From Tateyamaria sp. ANG-S1 (GTDB taxonomy: Bacteria > Pseudomonadota > Alphaproteobacteria > Rhodobacterales > Rhodobacteraceae): DNA of 64,000 nucleotides. This document shows positions 55,223-64,000 of this stretch, one piece after another. The position numbers and the translations under genes are program-made. Within the stretch, counting starts at the first letter, position 1; each line of letters opens with the position of its first letter. Under the pieces are notes generated by a model, which did no database searches, was not told the origin of the DNA, and saw only the letters and a program-made list of their open reading frames with translations. The stretch is taken from assembly GCF_000814025.1 (NCBI RefSeq), contig NZ_JWLL01000005.1, positions 496,001 through 560,000 on the forward strand, in the 5' to 3' direction.

Positions 55223-56016
55223 GAGGCTTCGAACCACTCTTTGGCGAGGGTCGTCCAGCCGCGGGGCATGCCGTGGCCGCCATCGTGTTCGCAGAATTTT
55301 ATGGCGCCATTTGAACAGCTTGCGTTCCAGTCGCGGCAGCGGAATTGATCGCCGATGTCGATGGTGTCGGGGTGTGTGCGACATTGGTTGGCGGCGCGGG
55401 CGAGGGCGAGGCTGTCCCACAGGCTGCCCTGGTGCCAGTCGCGGATGGCACGGCCTTCGAACGGGACTTGGTTGTCGGCGAAACCGTGGATTTGGAGGAA
55501 GCGGACGGGGGCGGTTGGGCAGTCTGTGGTGTCGTTGGGCTCGCGCAAGGCTCCAGCAATTGAGACGTAGGCGGCAAAGGCGTCGGCGTCTTTGCAAGCC
55601 ATGAGCCAAGCCATTGATCCACCTGCGGAAAAGCCTGCAACATAGATGCGGTTCGGGTCGATGTTTGCCTTGGTTTTGGCGTCTTCGACGACGTCCATGA
55701 CAAAGGATACGTCGTCGCGTGCGCTGCCATCGCGGCCGGGCCAGAAGCGGGTTTCTCTGCCGGGGATTTGTTGGCCATTCGGGGCGATAACGACGTAGCC
55801 TGCGTCGGCGAATTCGGACTTGATGCCGCCGCGAAAAATCATCTGACCGATGGCGTTATGTCCATGAAAAAACACGAGAACTGGCGCTGGGTCGGTGCCG
55901 TTTCCTCCGTCAATCATGTGGTAGGTGCCACCGTTGATTTCGCATGCCGCGTCGGGACCGCATTGTGCAAAGGCAAGGGTGGGGAGGGCGAGCAGTAGGG
56001 CAGCTAAGTATTTCAT
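55219..56016 (-). CDS. Secreted PHB depolymerase-like / LpqC-type esterase
   Basis: A 265-residue alpha/beta hydrolase with a signal peptide (residues 1-17, cut after AFA). The catalytic Ser is in GFSAGGSMA, Asp in HGFADNQVP and His in HDGGHGMP, matching the LpqC/polyhydroxybutyrate depolymerase group. Several Cys pairs suggest disulfides outside the cytoplasm. Substrate (short-chain PHB, feruloyl esters, or other) is unknown. The neighbouring peptides do not help. Confidence 0.86.
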   Translation of the reverse strand: MKYLAALLLALPTLAFAQCGPDAACEINGGTYHMIDGGNGTDPAPVLVFFHGHNAIGQMIFRGGIKSEFADAGYVVIAPNGQQIPGRETRFWPGRDGSARDDVSFVMDVVEDAKTKANIDPNRIYVAGFSAGGSMAWLMACKDADAFAAYVSIAGALREPNDTTDCPTAPVRFLQIHGFADNQVPFEGRAIRDWHQGSLWDSLALARAANQCRTHPDTIDIGDQFRCRDWNASCSNGAIKFCEHDGGHGMPRGWTTLAKEWFEAS

Positions 56017-56122
56017 ATTGTTGGAAGATCACGGATCAGCGATTCAGACAATCGCTGTGTTCGTGCCTCTCTTAAACGTGACAGGGGTTGTCATTGGGCT
56101 GCGCATTTGTCACGCGGGCGGG

Positions 56123-56770
56123 ATGGATGATGTCTACGACCCTCCGAACGATCCTTTGGACATTCTGCATGATGATGCGGAGGTGCTGGTGGTGGGCAAA
56201 CCGTCGGGTCTGTTGAGCGTTCCGGGCAAGGGAGAACACCTATCGGATTGCCTGATTGCGCGGGTGCAGGCGGTGTGGCCGCAGGCGCTGCTGGTGCACC
56301 GGTTGGACCGGGACACGAGTGGGGTGATGGTGTTTGGATTGACGCCCCATGCGCAGCGGTTTCTGTCGAAGCAGTTTGAGCTGCGGGCGGCGAAAAAGAC
56401 ATATGTGGCAAGGGTTTGGGGTCGGATGACGCCCAAGACGGGGCGTGTTGATTTGCCCTTGATCGTGGACTGGCCGAACCGGCCGAAGCAGCATGTGGAC
56501 CATGAGAATGGCAAGCCCGCGGTGACCGACTGGCGCGTGCTGCGGGACACGGAAACCGAGAGCCGGGTGCGGTTGATGCCGCAGACCGGGCGGAGCCATC
56601 AGTTGCGGGTCCATATGATGGAATTGGGGCATCCGATCTTGGGTGATCCGTTCTATGCGGAGGGCCCTGCGCGGGATTTTGAGCGGTTGATGCTGCATTC
56701 GGAGGAGTTGCGGATCAAGCATCCCGACTCGGGCAAGATGATGCGGTTTCGGAGTGCTGCACCGTTTTGA
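56123..56770 (+). CDS. RluA-family pseudouridine synthase
   Basis: A 215-residue RluA-type tRNA/rRNA pseudouridine synthase, catalytic Asp in HRLDRDTSGVMVFG, followed by AKKTYVARVWG and the C-terminal RSHQLRVHMMELGHPILGDPFY signature. No S4 domain at the N-terminus, so it is a RluA (dual rRNA/tRNA) or RluA-like short form. The ATG at 56123 fits; an upstream in-frame extension overlaps the promoter of the esterase. Confidence 0.88.
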   Translation: MDDVYDPPNDPLDILHDDAEVLVVGKPSGLLSVPGKGEHLSDCLIARVQAVWPQALLVHRLDRDTSGVMVFGLTPHAQRFLSKQFELRAAKKTYVARVWGRMTPKTGRVDLPLIVDWPNRPKQHVDHENGKPAVTDWRVLRDTETESRVRLMPQTGRSHQLRVHMMELGHPILGDPFYAEGPARDFERLMLHSEELRIKHPDSGKMMRFRSAAPF

Positions 56771-57028
56771 ATTTCGTGGCACCGTGCGGTGGGGTTAATG
56801 CGGCGTGCGGTGGTTTGTGGTGGGTGAAACCGCGAACTTTCGCGCAGAAACTGCGTGTTTTTGAGGGTGTGAAAGGCGCTGTTTTCGAGGCGTTTTCGCG
56901 AAACTGCGAAGTTTGTCGGGGAAAAGTGCGTGTTTTGGGCGCGGGACTTCATGTCAGCGCGTTAACGAAGCGTTTAGGTCTTCGTCCGCGTTAAGATGTG
57001 TTGAGAATTGGTTGATTTTGGGGGGTGT

Positions 57029-57051
57029 GGCGGGGTGAAACCCCGCCCTAC
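57029..57051. repeat. GGCGGGGT...CGCCnTAC hairpin, perfect copy
   Basis: GGCGGGGT (57029-57036), GAA, ACCCCGCC (57040-57047), then CTAC. It has the same layout as the copy at 42338-42360: 8-bp stem, 3-base loop, then N-TAC. Confidence 0.6.
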
Positions 57052-57090
57052 GGCATTGTGCCGTTTTGTCTTTGGGAGGTGGGCGTGGGA

Positions 57091-57150
57091 GGGGGGCCAG
57101 CCCCCCGGCCTGTGGCCTCCCCCCGAGGTATTTTTAGCCAGAAGAAAAGG
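57091..57150 (-). repeat. Dispersed extragenic element, copy 4
   Basis: GGGGGGC-CA-GCCCCCC hairpin (57091-57106), a 14-base insert, then CCCCGAGGTATTTT and GCCAGAAGAAAAGG. The 30-base core differs from copy 1 at one base. It ends five bases before the stop of the aldehyde dehydrogenase gene it follows. Confidence 0.8.
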
Positions 57151-57155
57151 TGGAC

Positions 57156-58595
57156 CTATTCTGCTGCCCAGCCGGAGACGGCTTTGACTTCGAGGAAGTC
57201 TTCGAGGCCCCAGACGCCGCCCTCGCGTCCGTTGCCGGACTGTTTCATGCCGCCGAAAGGAGAGCCTGCGGCGCGGGAGGTGCCGTTCATTTCGACCATG
57301 CCGGAGCGGAGCGCCTGGGCCATACGGTTCAGTCGGGCGCCGTCCTGCGTCTGGACGTAGTTGGTGAGGCCGTAGGGGGTGTCGTTGGCGATCTCGATGG
57401 CGTCCTCTTCTGTGTCGAAGGGGATGATTGACAGGACGGGGCCGAAGATTTCCTCGCGGGCGATGGTCATGTCGTTGTTCACGTCGGCAAAGACCGTGGG
57501 GCGGACGTAGTAGCCCTTGTTGAAGCCTTCGGGGCGGCCTGTGCCGCCGGCGACGAGTTTCGCCCCTTCGTCGATGCCTTTCTGGATGAGGTCCTGGATT
57601 TTGGTCCATTGGACCTCGTTGACCACGGGGCCGATATGGCGGCCTTCGTCGCTGGCGGGGCCGACAGTGACCTTGTTTGCGACGGCGGCGGCTTCTTCGA
57701 CCGCGGCGTCGTATTTGCTGCGTTGGACGAGCATGCGCGAGGGGGCGTTACAGGATTGGCCGGTGTTGTTCATCATGTGCAGGACGCCGCGTTTGACCGC
57801 CTTTTCGTCTGCGTCGTCGAAGATGACATTGGCGCCCTTGCCGCCCAGTTCGAGGTGAACGCGCTTAAGCGTTTCGGCGGCGTTTTTGGAGATGAGGCGG
57901 CCCGCGCGGGACGAGCCGGTGAAGCTGACCATGTCGACATCGGGGTGGCCCGACAAAACCGTGCCGACGCCGGGGCCGTCGCCGTTGACCAAGTTGAAAA
58001 CGCCGGGCGGGAAGCCTGCCTCGTCCATCATCTCGGCAAAGATCATGGCGTTGAGGGGGGATTCCTCGGATGGCTTCAGGACCATGGTGCAGCCTGCGAT
58101 GGCGGCGGCACCGACCTTGAGCGTGACCTGATTCATCGGCCAGTTCCACGGCGTGATCAGGGCCGCGACGCCGACGGGTTCGTGGATGATGCGGTCATTC
58201 GGGGCGTGGTCGCCCAGCGGTTTGATGAAGTCGAAGGACTTGGCCGCGCGGATGAAGTTTTTCAGGTGGTATGTGCCCGCGCCAACCTGCTGGCTGCGCG
58301 CCATTTCGAGGGGCGCACCCATTTCGGCGGACATGGCTTGAGCGAGGTCTTCGCCACGTGTTTGGTAGATGTCGATGAGCTTTTCGACGAGGGCGATGCG
58401 ATCCTCGACCGGGGCGGCCATCCATGATGGGAAGGCGGCCTTGGCGGCGGCGATGGCCGCTTCGGCGTCCTGTGTGCCGCCGAGCGAGATGACGGCGGTT
58501 GGCTCCTCGGTCGAGGGGTCGATCACGTGGTGGTCGATGCCGTCCTGCGGGGCGACCCATTGGCCATTGATGTAGAAATCGCGTTTTTCGAGCAT
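57156..58595 (-). CDS. Aldehyde dehydrogenase family protein
   Basis: A 479-residue NAD(P)-dependent aldehyde dehydrogenase. Cofactor-binding Trp-Asn-Trp-Pro block PWNWPMNQ, catalytic Glu in LELGGKGAN (near 246) and Cys in NNTGQSCNAPSRM (near 281), and the C-terminal GREGGVWGLEDF. Substrate not determined. The start at 58595 has a strong GGGAGG ribosome site. Confidence 0.9.
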   Translation of the reverse strand: MLEKRDFYINGQWVAPQDGIDHHVIDPSTEEPTAVISLGGTQDAEAAIAAAKAAFPSWMAAPVEDRIALVEKLIDIYQTRGEDLAQAMSAEMGAPLEMARSQQVGAGTYHLKNFIRAAKSFDFIKPLGDHAPNDRIIHEPVGVAALITPWNWPMNQVTLKVGAAAIAGCTMVLKPSEESPLNAMIFAEMMDEAGFPPGVFNLVNGDGPGVGTVLSGHPDVDMVSFTGSSRAGRLISKNAAETLKRVHLELGGKGANVIFDDADEKAVKRGVLHMMNNTGQSCNAPSRMLVQRSKYDAAVEEAAAVANKVTVGPASDEGRHIGPVVNEVQWTKIQDLIQKGIDEGAKLVAGGTGRPEGFNKGYYVRPTVFADVNNDMTIAREEIFGPVLSIIPFDTEEDAIEIANDTPYGLTNYVQTQDGARLNRMAQALRSGMVEMNGTSRAAGSPFGGMKQSGNGREGGVWGLEDFLEVKAVSGWAAE

Positions 58596-58718
58596 CTTGT
58601 CCTCCCTTGGTTTGGTTGGAATGTGGCACCTGTGCGGGCGTGCCACAAGACGGGGGATGTAATGGTGCGTGCGATGGAATAGGTTGCCGGTGACATTACT
58701 ATCCCGATGGAGGACATC

Positions 58719-59369
58719 ATGGGTTTGCGCATCAACGACACCATTCCCGATTTGACGGTTGAAACCGACCACGGCACGTTTTCGCTGCATGAGTGGATTG
58801 GCGACAGCTGGGCCATTCTGTTTTCGCATCCCAAGGATTTTACGCCTGTCTGCACGACCGAGTTTGGGGCCGTGGCGCAGCTTGCCGACGAGTGGGAGAA
58901 GCGTGGGACCAAGGTGATTGGTGTGTCCGTGGACGGCGTCGAGGACCACAAGAAGTGGAAGGGCGACATCGAGAAGGTGGCCGGGGCCAAGGCTGGGTTT
59001 CCGATCATTGCCGACGATGGGCTGGCGGTGTCGAAGGCGTTCGACATGCTGCCTGCCGAAGCCTATCTGCCGGATGGCCGGACGCCTGCTGATAGCGCCA
59101 CTGTGCGGTCGGTGTTCATCATTGGCCCGGATAAGCAGTTGAAGCTGTCAATGACCTATCCCATGACCGTGGGCCGGAACTTTGCCGAGGTGGTGCGGGC
59201 GCTGGACGGTTTGCAGATGTCGGCTAAGGGGGTGGCGACGCCTGCGAACTGGGTGCCGGGTGAGGATGTGATCATTCCGCCAACCGTGTCGAACGAGGAT
59301 GCCAAGGCGAAGTTTGGCGAGTTCGAGACGGTGCTGCCGTACCTGCGCAAGACGAAGGCGCCGGAGTAA
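58719..59369 (+). CDS. 1-Cys peroxiredoxin (Prx6 type)
   Basis: A 216-residue peroxiredoxin. Peroxidatic Cys45 in PKDFTPVCTTEFG; the extended C-terminal domain (SAKGVATPANWVPGEDVIIPPTVS) is typical of the Prx6/AhpC-TSA long form, and there is no clear resolving Cys. It reduces hydrogen peroxide and organic hydroperoxides. Start ATG at 58719 with GGAGG six bases upstream. It ends three bases before the convergent glycosyltransferase. Confidence 0.9.
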   Translation: MGLRINDTIPDLTVETDHGTFSLHEWIGDSWAILFSHPKDFTPVCTTEFGAVAQLADEWEKRGTKVIGVSVDGVEDHKKWKGDIEKVAGAKAGFPIIADDGLAVSKAFDMLPAEAYLPDGRTPADSATVRSVFIIGPDKQLKLSMTYPMTVGRNFAEVVRALDGLQMSAKGVATPANWVPGEDVIIPPTVSNEDAKAKFGEFETVLPYLRKTKAPE

Positions 59370-59372
59370 GCG

Positions 59373-60224
59373 CTAGCTTGGGGGCGTGATCCCTTTGGAG
59401 AGCGCCCCTTTGAGAAAGCCCAGTGCCTTGGCCCGTTTGCGGGCCGATGCGAGGTTGATGGGCGAGATCAGTTGCATCAGGCCGTGGGCGATGATGCGGG
59501 GGCGGGCACCGGGTTGTCCGTGTTTTTCCATCGCGTAGATCGCGGATTGGGCCATGTGTTTGGCCTTGAACGCTGCTGTCTCGGGGGTGCGGGCTGTGCT
59601 GCGTCCTTCGGCGTGGGTAACCACCGCGTCGTGGACGAAGCGGATGGGGCCGTGGGCGGCGCTGAGGCGGAGGCTGATGTCGTCATCCTCGTGATAGAGG
59701 AAGATGCGGTCGTCGAAGCCGCTGACGTCGTTGAAGTTTGAGGTTTTTACGAAGATTGCTGCGCCGTTGAGGAGGGGGACCTCTATGTCCTGCTCTGGTG
59801 CCGGGCCGGTCCAGTGTTTCGTTTTGGGCAGGAGGCGGGAGCGGCGGCGGAAGGCTTGTTTGCCCTTGCCGTCGAGGACGCGGGGGGTGAAGGCGCAGGC
59901 CGTTGGGTGTGCGTCTGCCGCTGTGCAGAGGGTGTCGAGGCAGCCGGGTTCGAGCCTTGCGTCGGGGTTGAGGAACATGAGCCACGGGCGGTCGCAATGG
60001 GCGGCACCGATGTTGCAGGCGGCGCCGAAGCCTTTGTTTTCCGGATTGGTCACGACGGTGGCGCCGTGTTGTGCGGCGAGTGCGGCTAGGGCACCCGCGT
60101 CTGTGCTGGCGTTGTCCACGATGACTACCTGTACGCCTTCGGGGACGGAGGCGAGCATGTCGCCGATCACAGCGGTGCTGTTGTAGGCGACGGTGACGAT
60201 CTGGATGTCGGTGAGGCTGGGCAT
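59373..60224 (-). CDS. Family 2 glycosyltransferase
   Basis: A 283-residue GT2 (GT-A fold) enzyme. N-terminal nucleotide-binding strands IVTVAYNSTAVIGDM and VVIVDNASTDAG, the DxD-like LNPDARLEPG, and the acceptor-side EDDDISLR. It resembles rhamnosyl or polysaccharide transferases; the acceptor is unknown. The ATG at 60224 is chosen over a start 14 codons upstream. No other polysaccharide genes are adjacent. Confidence 0.84.
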   Translation of the reverse strand: MPSLTDIQIVTVAYNSTAVIGDMLASVPEGVQVVIVDNASTDAGALAALAAQHGATVVTNPENKGFGAACNIGAAHCDRPWLMFLNPDARLEPGCLDTLCTAADAHPTACAFTPRVLDGKGKQAFRRRSRLLPKTKHWTGPAPEQDIEVPLLNGAAIFVKTSNFNDVSGFDDRIFLYHEDDDISLRLSAAHGPIRFVHDAVVTHAEGRSTARTPETAAFKAKHMAQSAIYAMEKHGQPGARPRIIAHGLMQLISPINLASARKRAKALGFLKGALSKGITPPS

Positions 60225-60286
60225 GGGGTGCCTTGGTGTTCTTGGGTCGGGGTCGTGAGACCACAAACGGACCGCTGAAACAAGAA

Positions 60287-60310
60287 GGCCCCGGCATCGC
60301 TGCCGGGGCC
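60287..60310 (-). terminator. Terminator after pnp
   Basis: GGCCCCGGCA (60287-60296) and TGCCGGGGCC (60301-60310) form a perfect 10-bp stem with TCGC loop; on the minus strand it is followed by TTCTTGTTT. It lies 24 bases after the pnp stop. Confidence 0.85.
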
Positions 60311-60333
60311 TGTTTTGTAGGACTGGCGGTGGA

Positions 60334-62469
<2,136 letters not shown>

Positions 62470-62639
62470 CAAGTGTTTCCTAAGTTGGCCGGATGGCCAT
62501 TTGCGTAGGGGGCGTATTCTCCCTGACCCCTGTATCTTTTTTTGCGGGCGCTGGGGTCCGGGCGCCGTGCTTTCAGATTGTGCGCGCATACAGCACTTTG
62601 GTCGCAAATGAAAGCGCTGCGGCTGCGGCGCATCCGCGC

Positions 62640-63161
62640 TCAGGACCAGGGGCGCTTGGGTGGTTTGGCGAAGGCGATGGGCGCGTCTGGGAAGAGGTCG
62701 CCGGTTTGCGCATCGGGCGCGGCGGTGCCCCATTTCTGCATCCAGCGTGTGGGTGGGGCGAGGGTGCCGCCGGGGGACCATTCGAAGTATCCGAGCGCGC
62801 CGGGGGCCGGGATCGGGTCGCAGGGTTCGGGGTCGGCGAGCGTCAGTCCGGCTTTGCCGCCGAACCATTCGCTGTCGCTTTCCGTGATGATCCCCGTCAC
62901 CTCGACCGAGCCGATGATGGCGCCGCGTGGCAGGTCAACCGGGTGCGGGCATTGCACGCCGTGTTTTTCGAGCCGCCAGTAGAGGTAGCGGAATTCGTCC
63001 TCTTTCAGCCCGGCGGCAGCGTGGAGGGCGATGCGGCCTGGTCCCATGCGCCCTGCCCGGATGGACCCTATGGTGCGGTTTTCGATGGGTTTGTGGCCCG
63101 CGATGATCGCCCATGCCGACGGTTGGCGGACGGAGAGGGCGATGCGGGGCAGGTCATGCAT
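62640..63161 (-). CDS. ASCH-domain protein
   Basis: A 173-residue protein with [25 protein letters not shown], the ASCH signature (PUA-like fold expected to bind RNA or modified nucleosides), and [17 protein letters not shown]. The C-terminal half is rich in Pro. Function unknown; recent work on some ASCH proteins reports nucleoside amidohydrolase activity, which is not shown here. Its position between rpsO and pnp hints at RNA metabolism. Confidence 0.78.
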   Translation of the reverse strand: MHDLPRIALSVRQPSAWAIIAGHKPIENRTIGSIRAGRMGPGRIALHAAAGLKEDEFRYLYWRLEKHGVQCPHPVDLPRGAIIGSVEVTGIITESDSEWFGGKAGLTLADPEPCDPIPAPGALGYFEWSPGGTLAPPTRWMQKWGTAAPDAQTGDLFPDAPIAFAKPPKRPWS

Positions 63162-63332
63162 GTTTCGATGGTAGGCCGCGTGAGGTGCGGGTCCAACCGT
63201 CACCGGGTGGCTCTGTTTGCGCTGGTGCGCAAAGGCGCCCACCCGCCGACCCAAGGGCGTGAAGGGCAGCCAACCGCTTTTTCAGAGAGGGGAAGCTGTT
63301 GGCCGCCGTGTCGCAGCGTTGCCGCTGGGCCC

Positions 63333-63497
63333 TTAGTCCAGGGCGATGCCGAACAGCACCAGCGCGGCGAGACCGGCGGCAAGGAAAGCCCATGTCGGCG
63401 CGGCAATGGTCAGCGGCTTTTTGAGCCAGGCCGAGACGTCTTGTTGGTTGGTGTCTGCCCGTACTTCAGCAGTCGGGGACTTGGGTTCTTCAGTCAT
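63333..63497 (-). CDS. Small single-pass membrane protein, 54 aa
   Basis: Unrecognised 54-residue protein: polar N-terminus MTEEPKSPTAEVRADTNQ, then a single hydrophobic helix (LTIAAPTWAFLAAGLAALVLFGIAL) at the C-terminus. AAGGGAATTTGCG precedes the ATG, a good ribosome site. It lies between the rpsO terminator and the ASCH gene. Likely a real small gene from the ribosome site and codon pattern. Confidence 0.6.
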   Translation of the reverse strand: MTEEPKSPTAEVRADTNQQDVSAWLKKPLTIAAPTWAFLAAGLAALVLFGIALD

Positions 63498-63697
63498 CGC
63501 AAATTCCCTTTCTTGACAGGTTTTTGGTCCAAGCAGACAGGGATGTGCCTGCCCCATCGAGATGGCGGTTCCAGGGGGCCGTTCAAGAGATTGGGGCGCT
63601 TAGGGCGTGGTCAGGCGGGTTTTCGCCATGCGGGCCAAGGGACGCAGTTTGGTCAGTTTTGCGTTCTGGTGGGCTGCCGAAGGCGCAAAAGCAGAAA

Positions 63698-63721
63698 GGC
63701 CGCGCTTGGAGTGGCGCGGCC
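63698..63721 (-). terminator. Terminator after rpsO
   Basis: GGCCGCGC (63698-63705) pairs with GCGCGGCC (63714-63721); on the minus strand it is followed by TTTCTGCTTTT. It lies 28 bases after the rpsO stop. Confidence 0.88.
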
Positions 63722-63749
63722 TTGAAAACTGTTTGGTCTGAGGGCCGTC

Positions 63750-64000
63750 TTAGCGGCGCAGGCCCAGGCGTTTGATGAGGTCGGTGTACCGCGCCTCGTC
63801 CTTGCCCTTGAGGTAGTCGAGCAGCTTGCGGCGCTGGGCAACCATTTTCAGCAGGCCGCGGCGGCCGTGGTTGTCTTTCTTGTGCGTCTTGAAGTGCTCG
63901 GTCAGGGTGGCGATGCGCGAGGACAGGATGGCGACCTGGACTTCGGGCGAACCGGTGTCGCCGTCCTTGGTGCCGTATTCTTTCATCACGCGGGCTTTGT
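63750..64000 (-). CDS. rpsO: 30S ribosomal protein S15 (5' end outside window)
   Basis: The last 82 codons of S15, cut by the window edge. Signature: [49 protein letters not shown] and the ending [12 protein letters not shown]. Only a few N-terminal residues are missing, so the start codon is just outside. S15 binds 16S rRNA helix 22 and often represses its own mRNA. An internal ATG at 63989 is not the start. Confidence 0.97.
   Translation of the reverse strand, partial: KARVMKEYGTKDGDTGSPEVQVAILSSRIATLTEHFKTHKKDNHGRRGLLKMVAQRRKLLDYLKGKDEARYTDLIKRLGLRR

Larger units (their letters stand above)
56771..57155. other. 385-bp gene-free region with repeats
   Basis: No gene is supported. The left part (56830-56945) is rich in G and T with imperfect repeats of GAAACTGCG and TGCGTGTTTT. 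The right part contains TTAA-N7-TTTA (56962-56976), one base off a CtrA box, then the hairpin family copy at 57029-57051 and dispersed element copy 4 at 57091-57150. The region separates rluA-like from the convergent aldehyde dehydrogenase. Confidence 0.6.

Overview
The window looks like chromosomal core sequence from a marine alphaproteobacterium of the Roseobacter group (family Rhodobacteraceae). Reasons: a CcrM-type GANTC DNA methylase, a Rhodobacter-type porin, several protein families with little known function that are typical of this family (DUF721, DUF2125, DUF3576, DUF4170), HspQ, high GC with many TTG and GTG starts, and a betaine/dimethylglycine demethylation cluster. No transposase, integrase, phage, CRISPR, rRNA or tRNA gene was recognised. 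The genus cannot be named from the sequence alone.

Layout. 0.1-7 kb: rnhB, ccrM, a membrane class III nucleotide cyclase, an AlkB hydroxylase and mutY, then a DciA-like gene with a DsbA-like thioredoxin. 7-13.3 kb (minus strand): an envelope block with lpxK, a divergent WaaA/KdtA homologue, a DUF4170 gene, an inositol-phosphatase-family gene, pmbA and a periplasmic DUF2125 protein. 13.4-19 kb: short-chain dehydrogenase, short enoyl-CoA hydratase, a 57-residue protein, HNH nuclease, MscS channel, HI0933-type flavoprotein, glutathione transferase and GFA protein. 19-23.7 kb (minus strand): leuS-lptE-holA preceded by a DUF3576 lipoprotein gene. 24-28.4 kb: major porin, YggS, YkuD protein, ribA, and an orphan OmpR-type regulator followed by a likely small RNA. 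28.5-29.6 kb: a lower-GC patch with one dehydrogenase. 29.7-36.8 kb: xthA, GNAT, thioredoxin/TPR, Lon-like and Trm112 genes, then ubiH-like, amidase and aminotransferase genes. 36.8-46.8 kb: ftsK, lolA, a lytic transglycosylase, AEC transporter, hspQ, gamma-glutamyltransferase, an anti-sigma/STAS pair, thiolase and a free-methionine-sulfoxide reductase.

46.8-55.2 kb is the clearest metabolic unit: an autoregulated-looking XRE/cupin regulator, a LysE exporter, a GFA protein, two paralogous 814-815 aa FAD/GcvT proteins on either side of a homocysteine methyltransferase, and a RarD permease. The simplest reading is stepwise demethylation of glycine betaine to dimethylglycine, sarcosine and glycine, with one-carbon units passed to homocysteine and folate. 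55-64 kb: an esterase, a pseudouridine synthase, aldehyde dehydrogenase, 1-Cys peroxiredoxin, glycosyltransferase, pnp, an ASCH protein, a small membrane protein and the truncated rpsO.

The most interesting signals lie outside the coding regions. They are a four-copy dispersed element (two copies differ at 1 of 30 core bases), a three-copy hairpin family, a GANTC cluster before ccrM, a 14-bp direct repeat spaced by 33 bp before the orphan regulator, a structured small-RNA candidate after it, and an 11-bp perfect operator at the XRE gene. No wholly new multi-gene system was evident.
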